From assembly GCA_023459915.1 (NCBI GenBank), contig JAEWSN010000041.1:1-37715 (forward strand): DNA of 37,715 nucleotides, in the 5' to 3' direction. The translations under genes and the position numbers were made by a program. Shown piece by piece: positions 6,780 to 16,035 of the stretch; the stretch's first letter is position 1; each line of letters begins with the position of its first letter. The stretch comes from Bacillota bacterium. Lineage in GTDB: Bacteria; Bacillota; Clostridia; DSM-8532. The notes below the pieces were generated by a model. That model had not been told where the DNA came from, did not search any database, and worked only from the letters and a program-made list of their open reading frames with translations.

Positions 6780-8579
6780 ATGAAGAAGATACGCCAGCTG
6801 CTGCAGTTTCTCAGGGGGCAGCGCCTCACCTTTGCGCTGACCCTGCTTTGCGTCATCGTCAATGTGCTCTTCGCGGCAACGGTGCCGCTGATCATCCGCA
6901 CCGGGCTTGATTCCGTGTTGGGCGGCAAACCGGTGGATCTGCCGGCCGGGCTCGCCAACGTGATGGGTGGGGCAGACACCATCGCGTGGCTCAACAACAA
7001 TCTGTGGTTCATGCTGGTGCTTCTGGTGGGCATGACGCTGATGCAGGGCATCCTGCTGTTCGGCCGCGGCAAGCTCGGGGCCATGACCAGCGAGGGTGCG
7101 GCACGCCGCATGCGTGACAGACTGTACAATCACCTGGAGCGCCTGCCCTTCGACTGGCATGTCAAGGCGCAGACCGGCGACATCATCCAGCGGTGCACCT
7201 CGGACATCGAAACCGTCATGAATTTTGTGGGGAACCAGTTTATTGAAGCGTTCTCCACGGTGTTTCAGGTCATCATTGTGCTGATTGTCATGTCTTCGAT
7301 GAGTGTCCCCTACACGCTGGTGACGGTGGCGCTCATTCCGGTCATCACCATTGCGACGGTCCGGTTCTTCCTCAACATGATGAAGGTTTTTTCGGAAACG
7401 GATGAAGCCGAGGGCCTCATGTCCGCGACCTTGCAGGAGAACCTCACCGGCGTGCGCGTGGTCAAGGCGTTTGCCGCGCAACAGCTCGAGATGGACAAGT
7501 TCGATGAGAAGAACAGCCGCTATCGGGATTTGGTCATGAAAATCGTGAAGCTGATGGCCGGTTACTGGTCGGTTTCCGACTTCCTGTGCATGGTGCAGTA
7601 TGGTGCCGTGATTGTGGTCGGCGCCTATTGGGCGGCCATCGGCAACATCAGCATCGGCACGCTGGTGGCGTTTTCCACCTACGCCGGCATGCTGATTTGG
7701 CCCATCCGCGGGCTTGGCCAGAGCATGGGCTTCATGGGTCAGTCGTTTGTGTCCCTTGGGCGCATCAACGAAATTCTGGACACAAAACCGGAAGACTACG
7801 AGACCGGCAAAAATCCGTCCCAGGTCGAGGGAACCATCGAGTTCGCCAATGTCCGCTTCGGCTACGACCCGGAAACCCCTGTGCTCGAGGATGTGTCCTT
7901 TACCGTCAGGAAAGGCACCACCACGGCCATCCTGGGGGCCACGGGCTCGGGGAAGAGCTCCATCCTGCATCTGCTGCTGCGGCTGTACGATTATCAGGGG
8001 GGCGCCATCCGGATTGACGGACAGGAACTCTCCACCATCAGCCGGGAAGCCATCCGCCAAAAAATCGGCATTGTGCTGCAGGAACCGTTCCTGTTCTCGC
8101 GTAATATTCGGGAGAACATCCGCATCGGCTGGCCGGAAGCGTCCGATGGTCAGGTGCGGGAGGCTGCGGACATTGCCTGTGTCCACGAATCCATCGCCGA
8201 GTTCGACCAGGGATACGACACCATGGTTGGCGAACGCGGGGTCACGCTCTCCGGCGGCCAGCGCCAGCGGGTGGCCATTGCCAGAACCGTACTGCGGGAT
8301 GTCCCCATCCTCATCTTCGACGATTCCCTGTCCGCGGTGGACACCGAGACGGATGCCGCCATCCGCGCGGCACTGAAGGAACGGAGCCGGCAGACCACCA
8401 CGCTGATTGTTTCCCACCGCATCACCACCCTGGCCGAGGCGGATCAGATTCTGGTGCTGGAGCACGGCCGGATTGCCCAGCGCGGCACACATGAGGAGCT
8501 GATTGCCCAGGAAGGCCATTACAAACGGATCTGGGATTTGCAGAGCAGCATCGGCGAAGTGGACGCGGAGCCTGCCTGA
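6780..8579 (+). CDS. ABC exporter, subunit with degenerate catalytic carboxylate
   Basis: A 599-residue half-transporter with six predicted membrane helices (about residues 15-310) and an ATPase domain. Visible motifs are Walker A GATGSGKS (386-393), Q-loop LQEP, signature LSGGQ (490-494), Walker B LIFDD with D514, and the H-loop SHR at 546. The residue after the Walker B aspartate is D515 where a catalytic Glu is usual. GGAGGAG precedes the ATG at 6780. With the next gene it forms a TM287/288- or LmrCD-type heterodimer, in which one site is hydrolytically weak. Likely multidrug or lipid export; the substrate is unknown. Confidence 0.93.
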   Translation: MKKIRQLLQFLRGQRLTFALTLLCVIVNVLFAATVPLIIRTGLDSVLGGKPVDLPAGLANVMGGADTIAWLNNNLWFMLVLLVGMTLMQGILLFGRGKLGAMTSEGAARRMRDRLYNHLERLPFDWHVKAQTGDIIQRCTSDIETVMNFVGNQFIEAFSTVFQVIIVLIVMSSMSVPYTLVTVALIPVITIATVRFFLNMMKVFSETDEAEGLMSATLQENLTGVRVVKAFAAQQLEMDKFDEKNSRYRDLVMKIVKLMAGYWSVSDFLCMVQYGAVIVVGAYWAAIGNISIGTLVAFSTYAGMLIWPIRGLGQSMGFMGQSFVSLGRINEILDTKPEDYETGKNPSQVEGTIEFANVRFGYDPETPVLEDVSFTVRKGTTTAILGATGSGKSSILHLLLRLYDYQGGAIRIDGQELSTISREAIRQKIGIVLQEPFLFSRNIRENIRIGWPEASDGQVREAADIACVHESIAEFDQGYDTMVGERGVTLSGGQRQRVAIARTVLRDVPILIFDDSLSAVDTETDAAIRAALKERSRQTTTLIVSHRITTLAEADQILVLEHGRIAQRGTHEELIAQEGHYKRIWDLQSSIGEVDAEPA

Positions 8580-8616
8580 GCTGCTGCGCCTGTACGCATG
8601 TCCCCGTATCCGTACC

Positions 8617-8666
8617 ATCATCCACAACGGGTTTCGTCCCGTCATCCACAACGGGTTTCGGCCCGT
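8617..8666 (+). repeat. 25-bp tandem duplication
   Basis: Two near-identical 25-bp units (CATCCACAACGGGTTTCG core) lie between the two ABC exporter genes. The spacer of 130 bp is otherwise featureless. Confidence 0.85.
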
Positions 8667-8709
8667 CACTGCCCCCGGACATTCGTCCCGACATCCATTG
8701 GAGGGCCCC

Positions 8710-10539
8710 ATGAGCTTTGAGGAAAAAGAATACAGCAAACGCATTGATCTCGATGTCTGGAAAAGGCTGCTGCGCTTCGCGGCGCCACATCGCAAGAAAA
8801 TCGTCGCGCTCATCTTCCAGATGGTGCTCATCGGCCTGGTTGACGCGGCATTCCCGCAGTTCAACCGCTTTGCCGTGGACAGCGTGGCCCTGACCGGCCG
8901 GTTCGAGCGGCTGCTCCCGCTCTCGCTTGTCGCGCTGGCGCTGATTGCCATGCAGGCCATCAACATCCGGTACATGATTCTCAATGCCGGACATGTGGAA
9001 AACAACGTTCCCTACGATATCCGAAAGGCGGCGTTTGAAAAGCTCCAGACGCTGCCGCTCACCTATTACGACAAAACGCCGGTGGGCTGGATCATGGCCC
9101 GGCTCACCTCGGACTGCCGAAAGCTTGGGCAAACCCTGTCCTGGAATCTGGTGGATCTTTTCTGGTCCCTGTCGAACATGACCATTGCGGCCATCGCCAT
9201 GTTGCTGACAAACTGGCGCCTGGCGCTGCTGGTGCTGGTGACGGTGCCACCGCTGATCCTGGTCAGCCTGGAGTTCCAGAAGCGCATTCTGGCCAACTTC
9301 CGCAAGGTCAGAAAACTCAATTCGCAAGTGACCGCGAAATTCAACGAAGGCATCACCGGGGCCAAGACCATCAAGAGTCTCTCCGTGGAAAAGCCCATGC
9401 TCGAGGAGTTTGCGGCCACCACGGGATCCATGCGCAATTTTGCCGTCAAGGCGGCCACCATCAATTCTTTCTACACCCCCATCATCATGCTGCTGGGAAG
9501 CATCGCGTCCGGACTTGTGTTCTGGCAGGGCGGGCTGGCCATGAAGAACGGCAGCCTGGGTGTCACCTATGGTGTGCTGGTGGCCTTCATTTCCTATGCC
9601 GTCAATTTTTTTGAGCCCGTCAAGCAGTTTGCGCGCGTGTTCACCGAGCTCAACTACGCGCAGGCCTCGGCCGAGCGGGTCATGTCATTGCTTGATGAAA
9701 CCGCGGACATCAAGGACAGCGAGTCGGTCTCCCGTGACTATGGCGCCATGTTTGCGGCGGATCGCAGCCAGTGGCCGGCATTCCATGGCGACATCGAATT
9801 CCGGGATGTCACCTTCCGCTACAAGGAAGGGGAGAACATTCTCGAGCACTTCAACCTTCGCGTCCGGTCAGGCGAAACGCTGGCCATCGTGGGGGAAACC
9901 GGTTCCGGCAAGACCACCATGGTCAATCTGGCCTGCCGCTTCTATGAGCCGACCGAAGGAAGCATCCTTGTCGATGGCGTGGATTACCGGGAGCGTCCGT
10001 TGATGTGGATGTATGCCAACCTCGGATATGTGCTCCAGGAGCCGCATCTGTTTTCGGGCACCGTTCGGGAGAACATCGCCTATGGCAGGCAGGATGCCAC
10101 GGACGAGGACATCGAACGGGCCGCGAAGCTTGTCAACGCGCACGATTTCATCACGAAGCTTGAGAAGGGTTACGCGTCGGAGGTGGGGGAAAACGGCAGC
10201 CGGCTTTCCACCGGCCAGAAACAGTTGATTTCCTTTGCGCGCGCCATTCTGGCTGATCCCGGCATGTTCGTGCTCGACGAGGCGACCTCGTCGGTCGACA
10301 CCGAAACCGAGGCGCTCATTCAGGATGCCATGCACAAGGCGCTGCGCGGCCGCACCAGCTTCCTGATTGCGCATCGCCTGTCGACCATCCGCTCCGCGGA
10401 TCGCATTCTGGTCATCGAGAAGGGCAAGATAGTCGAGGAGGGTACCCACAAAGCCCTGATCCGGCAGCGTGGGCATTACTGGCAGCTGTATACCAATCAG
10501 TTCATGCAGGAACAGGAGGCGGCCATTCTGGACGCGTAG
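8710..10539 (+). CDS. ABC exporter, subunit with catalytic Glu
   Basis: A 609-residue half-transporter: membrane domain (about 25-310), then an ATPase domain with Walker A GETGSGKT (395-402), Q-loop LQEP, a non-canonical signature LSTGQ (499-503), Walker B D523 with catalytic E524, and H-loop AHR. In heterodimeric exporters the degenerate site pairs the Asp-type Walker B of one subunit with the altered signature of the other; this pair matches that pattern. GGAGGGC precedes the ATG at 8710. It probably shares a transcript with the upstream subunit gene. Confidence 0.93.
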   Translation: MSFEEKEYSKRIDLDVWKRLLRFAAPHRKKIVALIFQMVLIGLVDAAFPQFNRFAVDSVALTGRFERLLPLSLVALALIAMQAINIRYMILNAGHVENNVPYDIRKAAFEKLQTLPLTYYDKTPVGWIMARLTSDCRKLGQTLSWNLVDLFWSLSNMTIAAIAMLLTNWRLALLVLVTVPPLILVSLEFQKRILANFRKVRKLNSQVTAKFNEGITGAKTIKSLSVEKPMLEEFAATTGSMRNFAVKAATINSFYTPIIMLLGSIASGLVFWQGGLAMKNGSLGVTYGVLVAFISYAVNFFEPVKQFARVFTELNYAQASAERVMSLLDETADIKDSESVSRDYGAMFAADRSQWPAFHGDIEFRDVTFRYKEGENILEHFNLRVRSGETLAIVGETGSGKTTMVNLACRFYEPTEGSILVDGVDYRERPLMWMYANLGYVLQEPHLFSGTVRENIAYGRQDATDEDIERAAKLVNAHDFITKLEKGYASEVGENGSRLSTGQKQLISFARAILADPGMFVLDEATSSVDTETEALIQDAMHKALRGRTSFLIAHRLSTIRSADRILVIEKGKIVEEGTHKALIRQRGHYWQLYTNQFMQEQEAAILDA

Positions 10540-10620
10540 TGGAAACAGGCGCATAATGGAACATGAACGCGTGGGGGACAGCCAATGCCAAAGATGCCAT
10601 GCGGGAAATGAAGTGAACGG

Positions 10621-12222
10621 ATGAGAAAACGGCAGACAGACGTGTATGCGAAGAGGGGATTCGGCGGCCGCATGGTGTGGCATGCCATGAGTGTGTTCTT
10701 CATCTCGCTGGCGCTGATGATCCCGTCCCTTGCGACGACGGTTGGCGCACCGACCGTTTCCGATGATGATCAGATGCCGCCTGTTGCAACAACGGTTGGC
10801 AAGTCTGCCGGTTCCGATGATGATCAGATGCCGCCTGTTGCAACAACGGTTGTCAAGTCTGCCGGTTCCGACGATGACAAGATGCCGGGCGTGGCCGCGG
10901 TATGCCCCGGCCTGCAGAATGGTCTGGCCACGCGGGACGGAACCCGGCTGGCGCTGGAATTTCCGTATGCGTTTGAAAACCCGGTGTTTCTGGACGGACA
11001 GGCGGTCCGCCTGCCGATCTCGTTTGGCGATAAGAACACAGGCACGCTCAGCATCCTGCTTGACTCGTCCATGCAGGTGGAGCCGCGCTATGGCCGGATT
11101 GTGCTGCACGCGTCGGGAGAACTGCCGCGCCAGGGCCAGCGCGTGCGCGTGGGAGAGGCTGTACTGGCACTTGTCCGGCAACCGCTTTACCACGAGGAGA
11201 TAGTGCCTCGGATGCCTGCGCCGGCACTTGATGAGGTTCATGTTTATGGCGCGGCCAACGCGGTGGGTGTGGCTGCCCGCGATCTCCCGCCGGCAGGATA
11301 CATCTCCCGGGTTATTGTGTGGCTGGAAAATCGGGCCGACAGGGAATGGCGGATCTGTCTGGGTCCGGCCCCGGAACCGGTTTCCGGGAAACTGGTGGAT
11401 CGCACGGTCTCGGAGGCCCTGCGCTATGTCACCTCCGACACATTGCTGCCGCAAACGTATGAACCCGGACTCACCTGGAGCCGTACGCTGCCCTGCATTC
11501 GGAATGGGGGCACTTACGCCTTTTCGACGGAAATGATGCCCGCGCTGCAGACCATGCTGCGCGATGCCGCGCGAACCGGCGTCTCTTCCTACAGCCTCAG
11601 CTACAGCTACCGCTCAGCTGCGCTGCAGAAGCAGCTGTTCGACCGGCGCCTTGCCCTGAGCCGGGCGGATGCCACCATATTGGATCCCCTGGGTGCCACG
11701 CTGCGCCGTGTGACGCGGCCCAATGGCAGTGAGCATCAAACCGGCATGGCCATGGACATCTTTTCCACCACCAGCAGCGGCGTCGCCTTTGCGAATACCA
11801 GGCAGTATGCGTTCATCAACGACCACGGGTGGCATTACGGGTTTGTTGTCCGGTATCCCGACGCCGCCGAGCACATGACGCGCATCATGTTTGAGCCATG
11901 GCACATCCGCTGGTTCGACCGGCCGGTGGCCGCGTGGCTGCACCGGGAAGACCGCGTGTATGAGGAGCTGGTGGCGGAAGTGCGGCAGCAGGGCACGCGC
12001 TGGCTCGGAGGCTGTGATGCGGGCCAGCTGCCAACGGCGGCCACCGCGGCGACGGCGTTTTTGGATGCCTCGCCGGTGTATGCGGATCCGGACATTCTCT
12101 GGCTGGCAGTGGCCGCCACGCCGGAGGCGGTGTACGGGTCGGCCGTTTCAGGCTATGCGCCGGAGATCTGCGCGTTTTTGCCGGAAACACAAATGTGGCT
12201 GGTCCCGATTGGCGCGCAGTAG
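10621..12222 (+). CDS. VanY-type D-Ala-D-Ala carboxypeptidase (M15B)
   Basis: A 533-residue protein with an N-terminal hydrophobic anchor (about 22-38), a repeat-rich linker (39-92), a domain of unknown type (about 95-255) and a C-terminal zinc peptidase domain. The M15 motifs are SEHQTGMAMDI with ligands H372 and D379, and FEPWH with catalytic E425 and ligand H428; the substrate-binding YRS lies at 330-332. It should act outside the membrane, trimming the terminal D-Ala of peptidoglycan stems. It stands alone with no van resistance genes, so housekeeping wall maturation is more likely than glycopeptide resistance. The ribosome site is weak, so the exact start is uncertain. Confidence 0.88.
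   Translation: MRKRQTDVYAKRGFGGRMVWHAMSVFFISLALMIPSLATTVGAPTVSDDDQMPPVATTVGKSAGSDDDQMPPVATTVVKSAGSDDDKMPGVAAVCPGLQNGLATRDGTRLALEFPYAFENPVFLDGQAVRLPISFGDKNTGTLSILLDSSMQVEPRYGRIVLHASGELPRQGQRVRVGEAVLALVRQPLYHEEIVPRMPAPALDEVHVYGAANAVGVAARDLPPAGYISRVIVWLENRADREWRICLGPAPEPVSGKLVDRTVSEALRYVTSDTLLPQTYEPGLTWSRTLPCIRNGGTYAFSTEMMPALQTMLRDAARTGVSSYSLSYSYRSAALQKQLFDRRLALSRADATILDPLGATLRRVTRPNGSEHQTGMAMDIFSTTSSGVAFANTRQYAFINDHGWHYGFVVRYPDAAEHMTRIMFEPWHIRWFDRPVAAWLHREDRVYEELVAEVRQQGTRWLGGCDAGQLPTAATAATAFLDASPVYADPDILWLAVAATPEAVYGSAVSGYAPEICAFLPETQMWLVPIGAQ
10732..10893 (+). repeat. Three 54-bp in-frame repeats in the VanY-like gene
   Basis: Units at 10732-10785, 10786-10839 and 10840-10893 each encode 18 residues of the type ATTVGKSAGSDDDQMPPV. 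The second and third differ at few positions. They form an acidic linker between the membrane anchor and the extracellular domains. Confidence 0.92.
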
Positions 12223-12291
12223 GCGACATACACGTGGCATGCCGAAACGGCCGGACATGTGGGGATGCTTTCCGTGATGACGGGCAGCCCT

Positions 12292-14154
12292 TTAATAGTC
12301 CCGGGCTGCCTGCATGCGTTCCTTCTTCTTGCGAATCAGCATTTCATCCGCCTTCCGAATCACCGTGCCGAAGGTGTCGCGTGAGGTCCCATGGGCGTAG
12401 CCCCAGGTGAAGTCGATGCGATAGCCTTTCTCCATGTGCGCGTTCAGCTCGTCCAGCTGTCCAAGAAGGCGTTGCTGCAGCGCGTCCACCATGTCGGGCC
12501 CGGACTGCTTGACCAGCAGCAGGAAACTGTCGCTGCCCTGCCGGAGCACGCGATCCTGATCGCGGACACATCGTTTCAGGGCGCTTTCGACGACTTCGAG
12601 CACATGGTCGCCTTCATCGTAGCCAAAGCGGGTGTTGATTTGCCGCAGGCCATCGATGTCCAGCACCAGGATGAGGTAATGGGTTTGCGGGGCGGGGGTT
12701 GCCAGCCCCCGGAACGGCAGCATGGGCGCGTCGGGACATCCGGAGGGATCCGGCACAAAGGTCGCCGTGCCGTCCAGATTGCTTCGGATGCGCAGCTCGT
12801 TCAGCTGCCGGTTGGTCAGGGAGAGCTGTGTCACAGTATCCGTCATGCGTTGCTCAAACTGCAGCTGTTCGCGGGAATGGTGGTCCGCTTCCAGCCAGGC
12901 CATGCAATGTCGGCACAAATCCTCGAGATATTGCGTGTTGGCCCCGTTGGGGGAGGTGAGAATGTACCCGAAGGGCTTGTCCGCGAACAGAATCGCCTTG
13001 TAGACCAGGGCCCCCCGATAACGGTAGAGCATGCCTTCGGGGAGCAGCGCCGGGGAAACCACGGACTGTGTCGGATAAATGACATCATTGTCACAAAACC
13101 CAAAAAGAAGGGTGCCCTGGAATCTGGGCGGGGAATCGGGTTCGGCTGGTTGTTCCCGGGTGTCGATGCGGACAACGAAGAATGCGCCGATCAGGTATTC
13201 CCGGAGCTTTTCAGCCATTTCCCGCCAGAACACCTCCGGATTCCGTGTATCGGAAAAGAACTCCGGCTGGTGCAGGTACGTCAGTGGGAATTGATGCAGC
13301 AATTCCCGACGTGCCGATACCCGTCGTTCAGCCCTTGTGGAGGCGGATGGACGCAGCACGGGTTCGATTTCCACCGTGGGCGCTTCCGCATCCGATTCCC
13401 CGGTCCGGGATAGCAGCGCCAGTGCCGTTTCCGCCATGACATGGGGATTGTTGGACACGGTGGTCAGCGGTGGTTCCGTCATCAGGGCAAGGGGCGTATC
13501 CCCGTATCCGGCGACCAGCAGGGAATGCGGTACCCCAATGCCTTCCGCTTCAAGCAGCCGCAGGCTTCCGGCCGCGGCTTCATCGTTGGCGAAAACCAGC
13601 GCGTCAATCTCTCCGGAACGGATGTGGGGCAGGAGGGTCAGGGTGCTGTTGTATCCGGAAATGGAGCTGAAGATGCCCTCGACAATCCAGTGGGATTTTG
13701 GCGTGATGCCTGCGGCGATCATGGATTCCAGATAGGCGCGTTTTCTGGCGGAGGCTTCCCGGTTCATCGAGGGCCCGGTGACATGCGCAATTCGCCTGGC
13801 GCCCTGTGCAAACAGGTGGGCCATCAGCAGGGCCATGCCCTTGTGGTTGTCCGTGGTCACGCAAGGGGTTCCGGGGAAGCGGAGGCCGATGGTGACAAGC
13901 GGTACCGGGCAATTGAGCACAAACTGCTTCATGGACTCCATGGTTTCCGCCAATGAGATGGAGTCTGCCATGAAGATCACGCTGTCGACCTCATGAATGT
14001 GGAGTTTCTGGTAGGCAAGAGCCAGGTTCCCATAACGGGCCTCGTAGATGATCAGTTGGCTTCCCTGCGCGGCGCACGCTTGTCCCAGTGCGTCAGCCAG
14101 CAGGCTGTCAAAGGACCAGGTGATGTTCTCGAGAATCAATGCCACGCGCTTCAT
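12292..14154 (-). CDS. LacI-fold sensor fused to degenerate GGDEF domain
   Basis: A 620-residue protein starting MKRVALILEN at the ATG at 14154, preceded by GGAGGC. Residues 1-270 resemble the periplasmic-binding-protein-like sensor of LacI regulators, but with no helix-turn-helix. A middle region (about 290-440) is unassigned, a coiled stretch follows (about 440-465), and residues about 490-615 are a GGDEF domain. The signature reads GSDSF (540-544) instead of GGDEF, so diguanylate cyclase activity is doubtful, while the RxxD inhibitory site (RDQD, 531-534) five residues upstream is kept. It may bind a sugar-like ligand and c-di-GMP. It lies 37 bp downstream of the phosphodiester glycosidase gene, probably in one transcript. 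Confidence 0.85.
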   Translation of the reverse strand: MKRVALILENITWSFDSLLADALGQACAAQGSQLIIYEARYGNLALAYQKLHIHEVDSVIFMADSISLAETMESMKQFVLNCPVPLVTIGLRFPGTPCVTTDNHKGMALLMAHLFAQGARRIAHVTGPSMNREASARKRAYLESMIAAGITPKSHWIVEGIFSSISGYNSTLTLLPHIRSGEIDALVFANDEAAAGSLRLLEAEGIGVPHSLLVAGYGDTPLALMTEPPLTTVSNNPHVMAETALALLSRTGESDAEAPTVEIEPVLRPSASTRAERRVSARRELLHQFPLTYLHQPEFFSDTRNPEVFWREMAEKLREYLIGAFFVVRIDTREQPAEPDSPPRFQGTLLFGFCDNDVIYPTQSVVSPALLPEGMLYRYRGALVYKAILFADKPFGYILTSPNGANTQYLEDLCRHCMAWLEADHHSREQLQFEQRMTDTVTQLSLTNRQLNELRIRSNLDGTATFVPDPSGCPDAPMLPFRGLATPAPQTHYLILVLDIDGLRQINTRFGYDEGDHVLEVVESALKRCVRDQDRVLRQGSDSFLLLVKQSGPDMVDALQQRLLGQLDELNAHMEKGYRIDFTWGYAHGTSRDTFGTVIRKADEMLIRKKKERMQAARDY

Positions 14155-14167
14155 GGGTTGCCTCCAT

Positions 14168-14200
14168 GGGGTCAGACCCCGCGTTATGGGGTCAGACCCC
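14168..14200. repeat. Two GGGGTCAGACCCC palindromes
   Basis: Perfect palindromes at 14168-14180 and 14188-14200, 20 bp apart, fill the gap between two genes. The second supplies the TGA stop of the glycosidase gene (14192-14194). Related copies occur near 37117-37150 and, as a partial copy, at 19538-19556. Confidence 0.9.
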
Positions 14201-15796
14201 CTCGTACACAAGGAACATGGTGGTCAGCTGGCGGCCCGGTGTCATCAGCGTGGTGCCGTTGTAGTACAGGCCGGTGGAACCGCCGCCGTCGAGGTTGATG
14301 GCTTCCACGCATCCCAGCGCGCGCATGATTTCCTTCATGTCCGAGATTTTGGCTGCTGCGGTGGAAACGAGCAACAGTTTTCCCTGTGCGGTGAGCCCGA
14401 TGGCGGTGCGCGGGGTGGTGCTGGTGGTGAAGCGCGGATCGGCGAAGGTGGCGCTGGTGGATGGTGGCGCCTCCTTCCCGTCGATGACCAGGTCCGGTCC
14501 GCCGGCGATCATCCATTGCATGTCCTGGAGCGGGAACGGTGTTTCTGTGGCTTTGAACAGGTAGTTCTCCAGTTCCACGGAGCGTCCGGCTTCAGGGCGC
14601 CAGATATCCGCCCAGTCCTTCGAGACGGAGGTGCCGTAGAACACGAGGTAGCCGTCGGTGGGAATGGGCAGCACGCTGCCCGCGCCGACGGTCTGGACGG
14701 AAACCACTTTCCCCGCTTGAACCGTAACGACATCTCCGGCCGCCGTGAAAGCGATTTCCTTTCCGCGGTGCGGAGTGTACACGATGGCATTGCCGGCAGT
14801 TTGGGCACGGGTGTTGACCTCATAGGCGGGCCACTGGTTGTAGGCGGTCATGATGCCGTTGGCCATTTCGTTGACCTTTTTCCCGTCCGCGAACAGACGG
14901 GTGAAGATGGCCGGCTTTTCGAACAGCACCTGCTTGTCCCCGGTGATGCCCACCGTGGTGAGGCCGCTCTGCCCATAGACCAGCGTGCCGTCAATCATGA
15001 CGTGTCCGATGGGATCCTTGATTTCGCCATAGGCGGTGAAGAAGTTCGCGTTGACCGCCACCTTCGCGCCCTTCGCCTTCACGGTCGCCGCGAAGTCCGC
15101 GGTCTGGTTGAGCGCGTTGCCGGGCAGCATCACCTCAAACCGGACACGGGGATCCTCCGGCCGGATGGTGGTGACATGGACGCTGCGTGTACCGTTGGTG
15201 GTCGGGATTTCTGTCTTCCGGTAGGTGATGGGCGCGGAGAACCGCTCCTTGAGCACTGCAATAGCTGCGGCATCCACCACGGGATCCAGCAGGTTATGCT
15301 GTTTGCTGACCACGATCAGTCCGCCGTTGTGCCAGTCCACTTCTTGACCCAGAGCCTCGGCGATGGCGCGCATGGGCACCAGAATGCGGCCGTCGGTCAC
15401 ACGTGCCGGCACATCGAGCGGCACCTCCCCGCCGTTGACCGTCATGTGGGTTTGCTCCAGCGTGATCCTGATGTTGCAATCCGGAGAGGTGATGACGGCG
15501 GTCTTTTCCTGCCCCAGCCATTGTACCTCGGCTCCCAGGCTTTCCGCCAGAAACCTCACCGGCAGCAGCGTTCGGCCGGAGATGGCCACAGGGCGAACCG
15601 CCGAACTGGTCTGATCAATCTGTGTCAGGCGGTTGTTGACGCTGGCGACGGGACTGTCCAGAAAGAACACCACCGCACCGGCGATCCGGGTGTGCGCGTC
15701 GGTGGCCGCACCGACCGACAGAACGGTTCCCTGCAAGGGGAGCAGCATGGTGATGAGAATCAGCAGCACAAGGGCGGAACGGGCGAACTTTTTCAT
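14192..15796 (-). CDS. Phosphodiester glycosidase (NAGPA family) with stalk domain
   Basis: A 534-residue secreted protein. A signal peptide (about 1-31, MKKFARSALVLLILI start) is followed by a copper-amine-oxidase-N-like stalk domain (about 65-165, with the repeated LPVRFLAESLG and VPMRAIAEALG motifs) and a C-terminal NAGPA/DUF2233 domain ending with the conserved INLDGGGSTGLYYNG. The family cleaves phosphodiester-linked sugars; in Firmicutes such proteins are linked to wall polymers. Its stop codon lies inside a GGGGTCAGACCCC repeat. It precedes the sensor-GGDEF gene in the same direction. Confidence 0.9.
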   Translation of the reverse strand: MKKFARSALVLLILITMLLPLQGTVLSVGAATDAHTRIAGAVVFFLDSPVASVNNRLTQIDQTSSAVRPVAISGRTLLPVRFLAESLGAEVQWLGQEKTAVITSPDCNIRITLEQTHMTVNGGEVPLDVPARVTDGRILVPMRAIAEALGQEVDWHNGGLIVVSKQHNLLDPVVDAAAIAVLKERFSAPITYRKTEIPTTNGTRSVHVTTIRPEDPRVRFEVMLPGNALNQTADFAATVKAKGAKVAVNANFFTAYGEIKDPIGHVMIDGTLVYGQSGLTTVGITGDKQVLFEKPAIFTRLFADGKKVNEMANGIMTAYNQWPAYEVNTRAQTAGNAIVYTPHRGKEIAFTAAGDVVTVQAGKVVSVQTVGAGSVLPIPTDGYLVFYGTSVSKDWADIWRPEAGRSVELENYLFKATETPFPLQDMQWMIAGGPDLVIDGKEAPPSTSATFADPRFTTSTTPRTAIGLTAQGKLLLVSTAAAKISDMKEIMRALGCVEAINLDGGGSTGLYYNGTTLMTPGRQLTTMFLVYEGV

Positions 15797-15984
15797 TTGT
15801 GGGGATACCTCCGAGTCCTAGCCTTTGTCATCGTCATTGTCCTTGTAGTTTATCTCATCTTATGGCAGGTTGACAATCAAATGGCGCCAGTGGTGCCAGT
15901 ATATGGGCACGCCAACCGGGCTGATCCGGATGGTTCCACAGCACAAGCCCGCTTGCCCCAGCCTTTCTTGTGGACTTGTACGAT

Positions 15985-16013
15985 TGCAATGCAGGAACGT
16001 GACGGGTATAATG
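15985..16013 (+). promoter_or_regulatory. Sigma-A promoter of the M-box/corA transcript
   Basis: TTGCAA (15985-15990), a 17-bp spacer and a perfect TATAAT (16008-16013) stand about 23 bp before the riboswitch. Transcription should start near 16020. Confidence 0.88.
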
Positions 16014-16035
16014 GGCGTGGATGCCTCTGGCATCA

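Noticed and set aside
6738..9005. Long antisense open frame opposite the ABC exporter
   Set aside because: Its product has no recognisable domain and it lies fully opposite two exporter genes with intact motifs.
10621..12222. Glycopeptide (vancomycin) resistance gene
   Set aside because: Only a VanY-like peptidase is present, with no vanHAX or sensor kinase pair nearby; wall maturation is the simpler reading.
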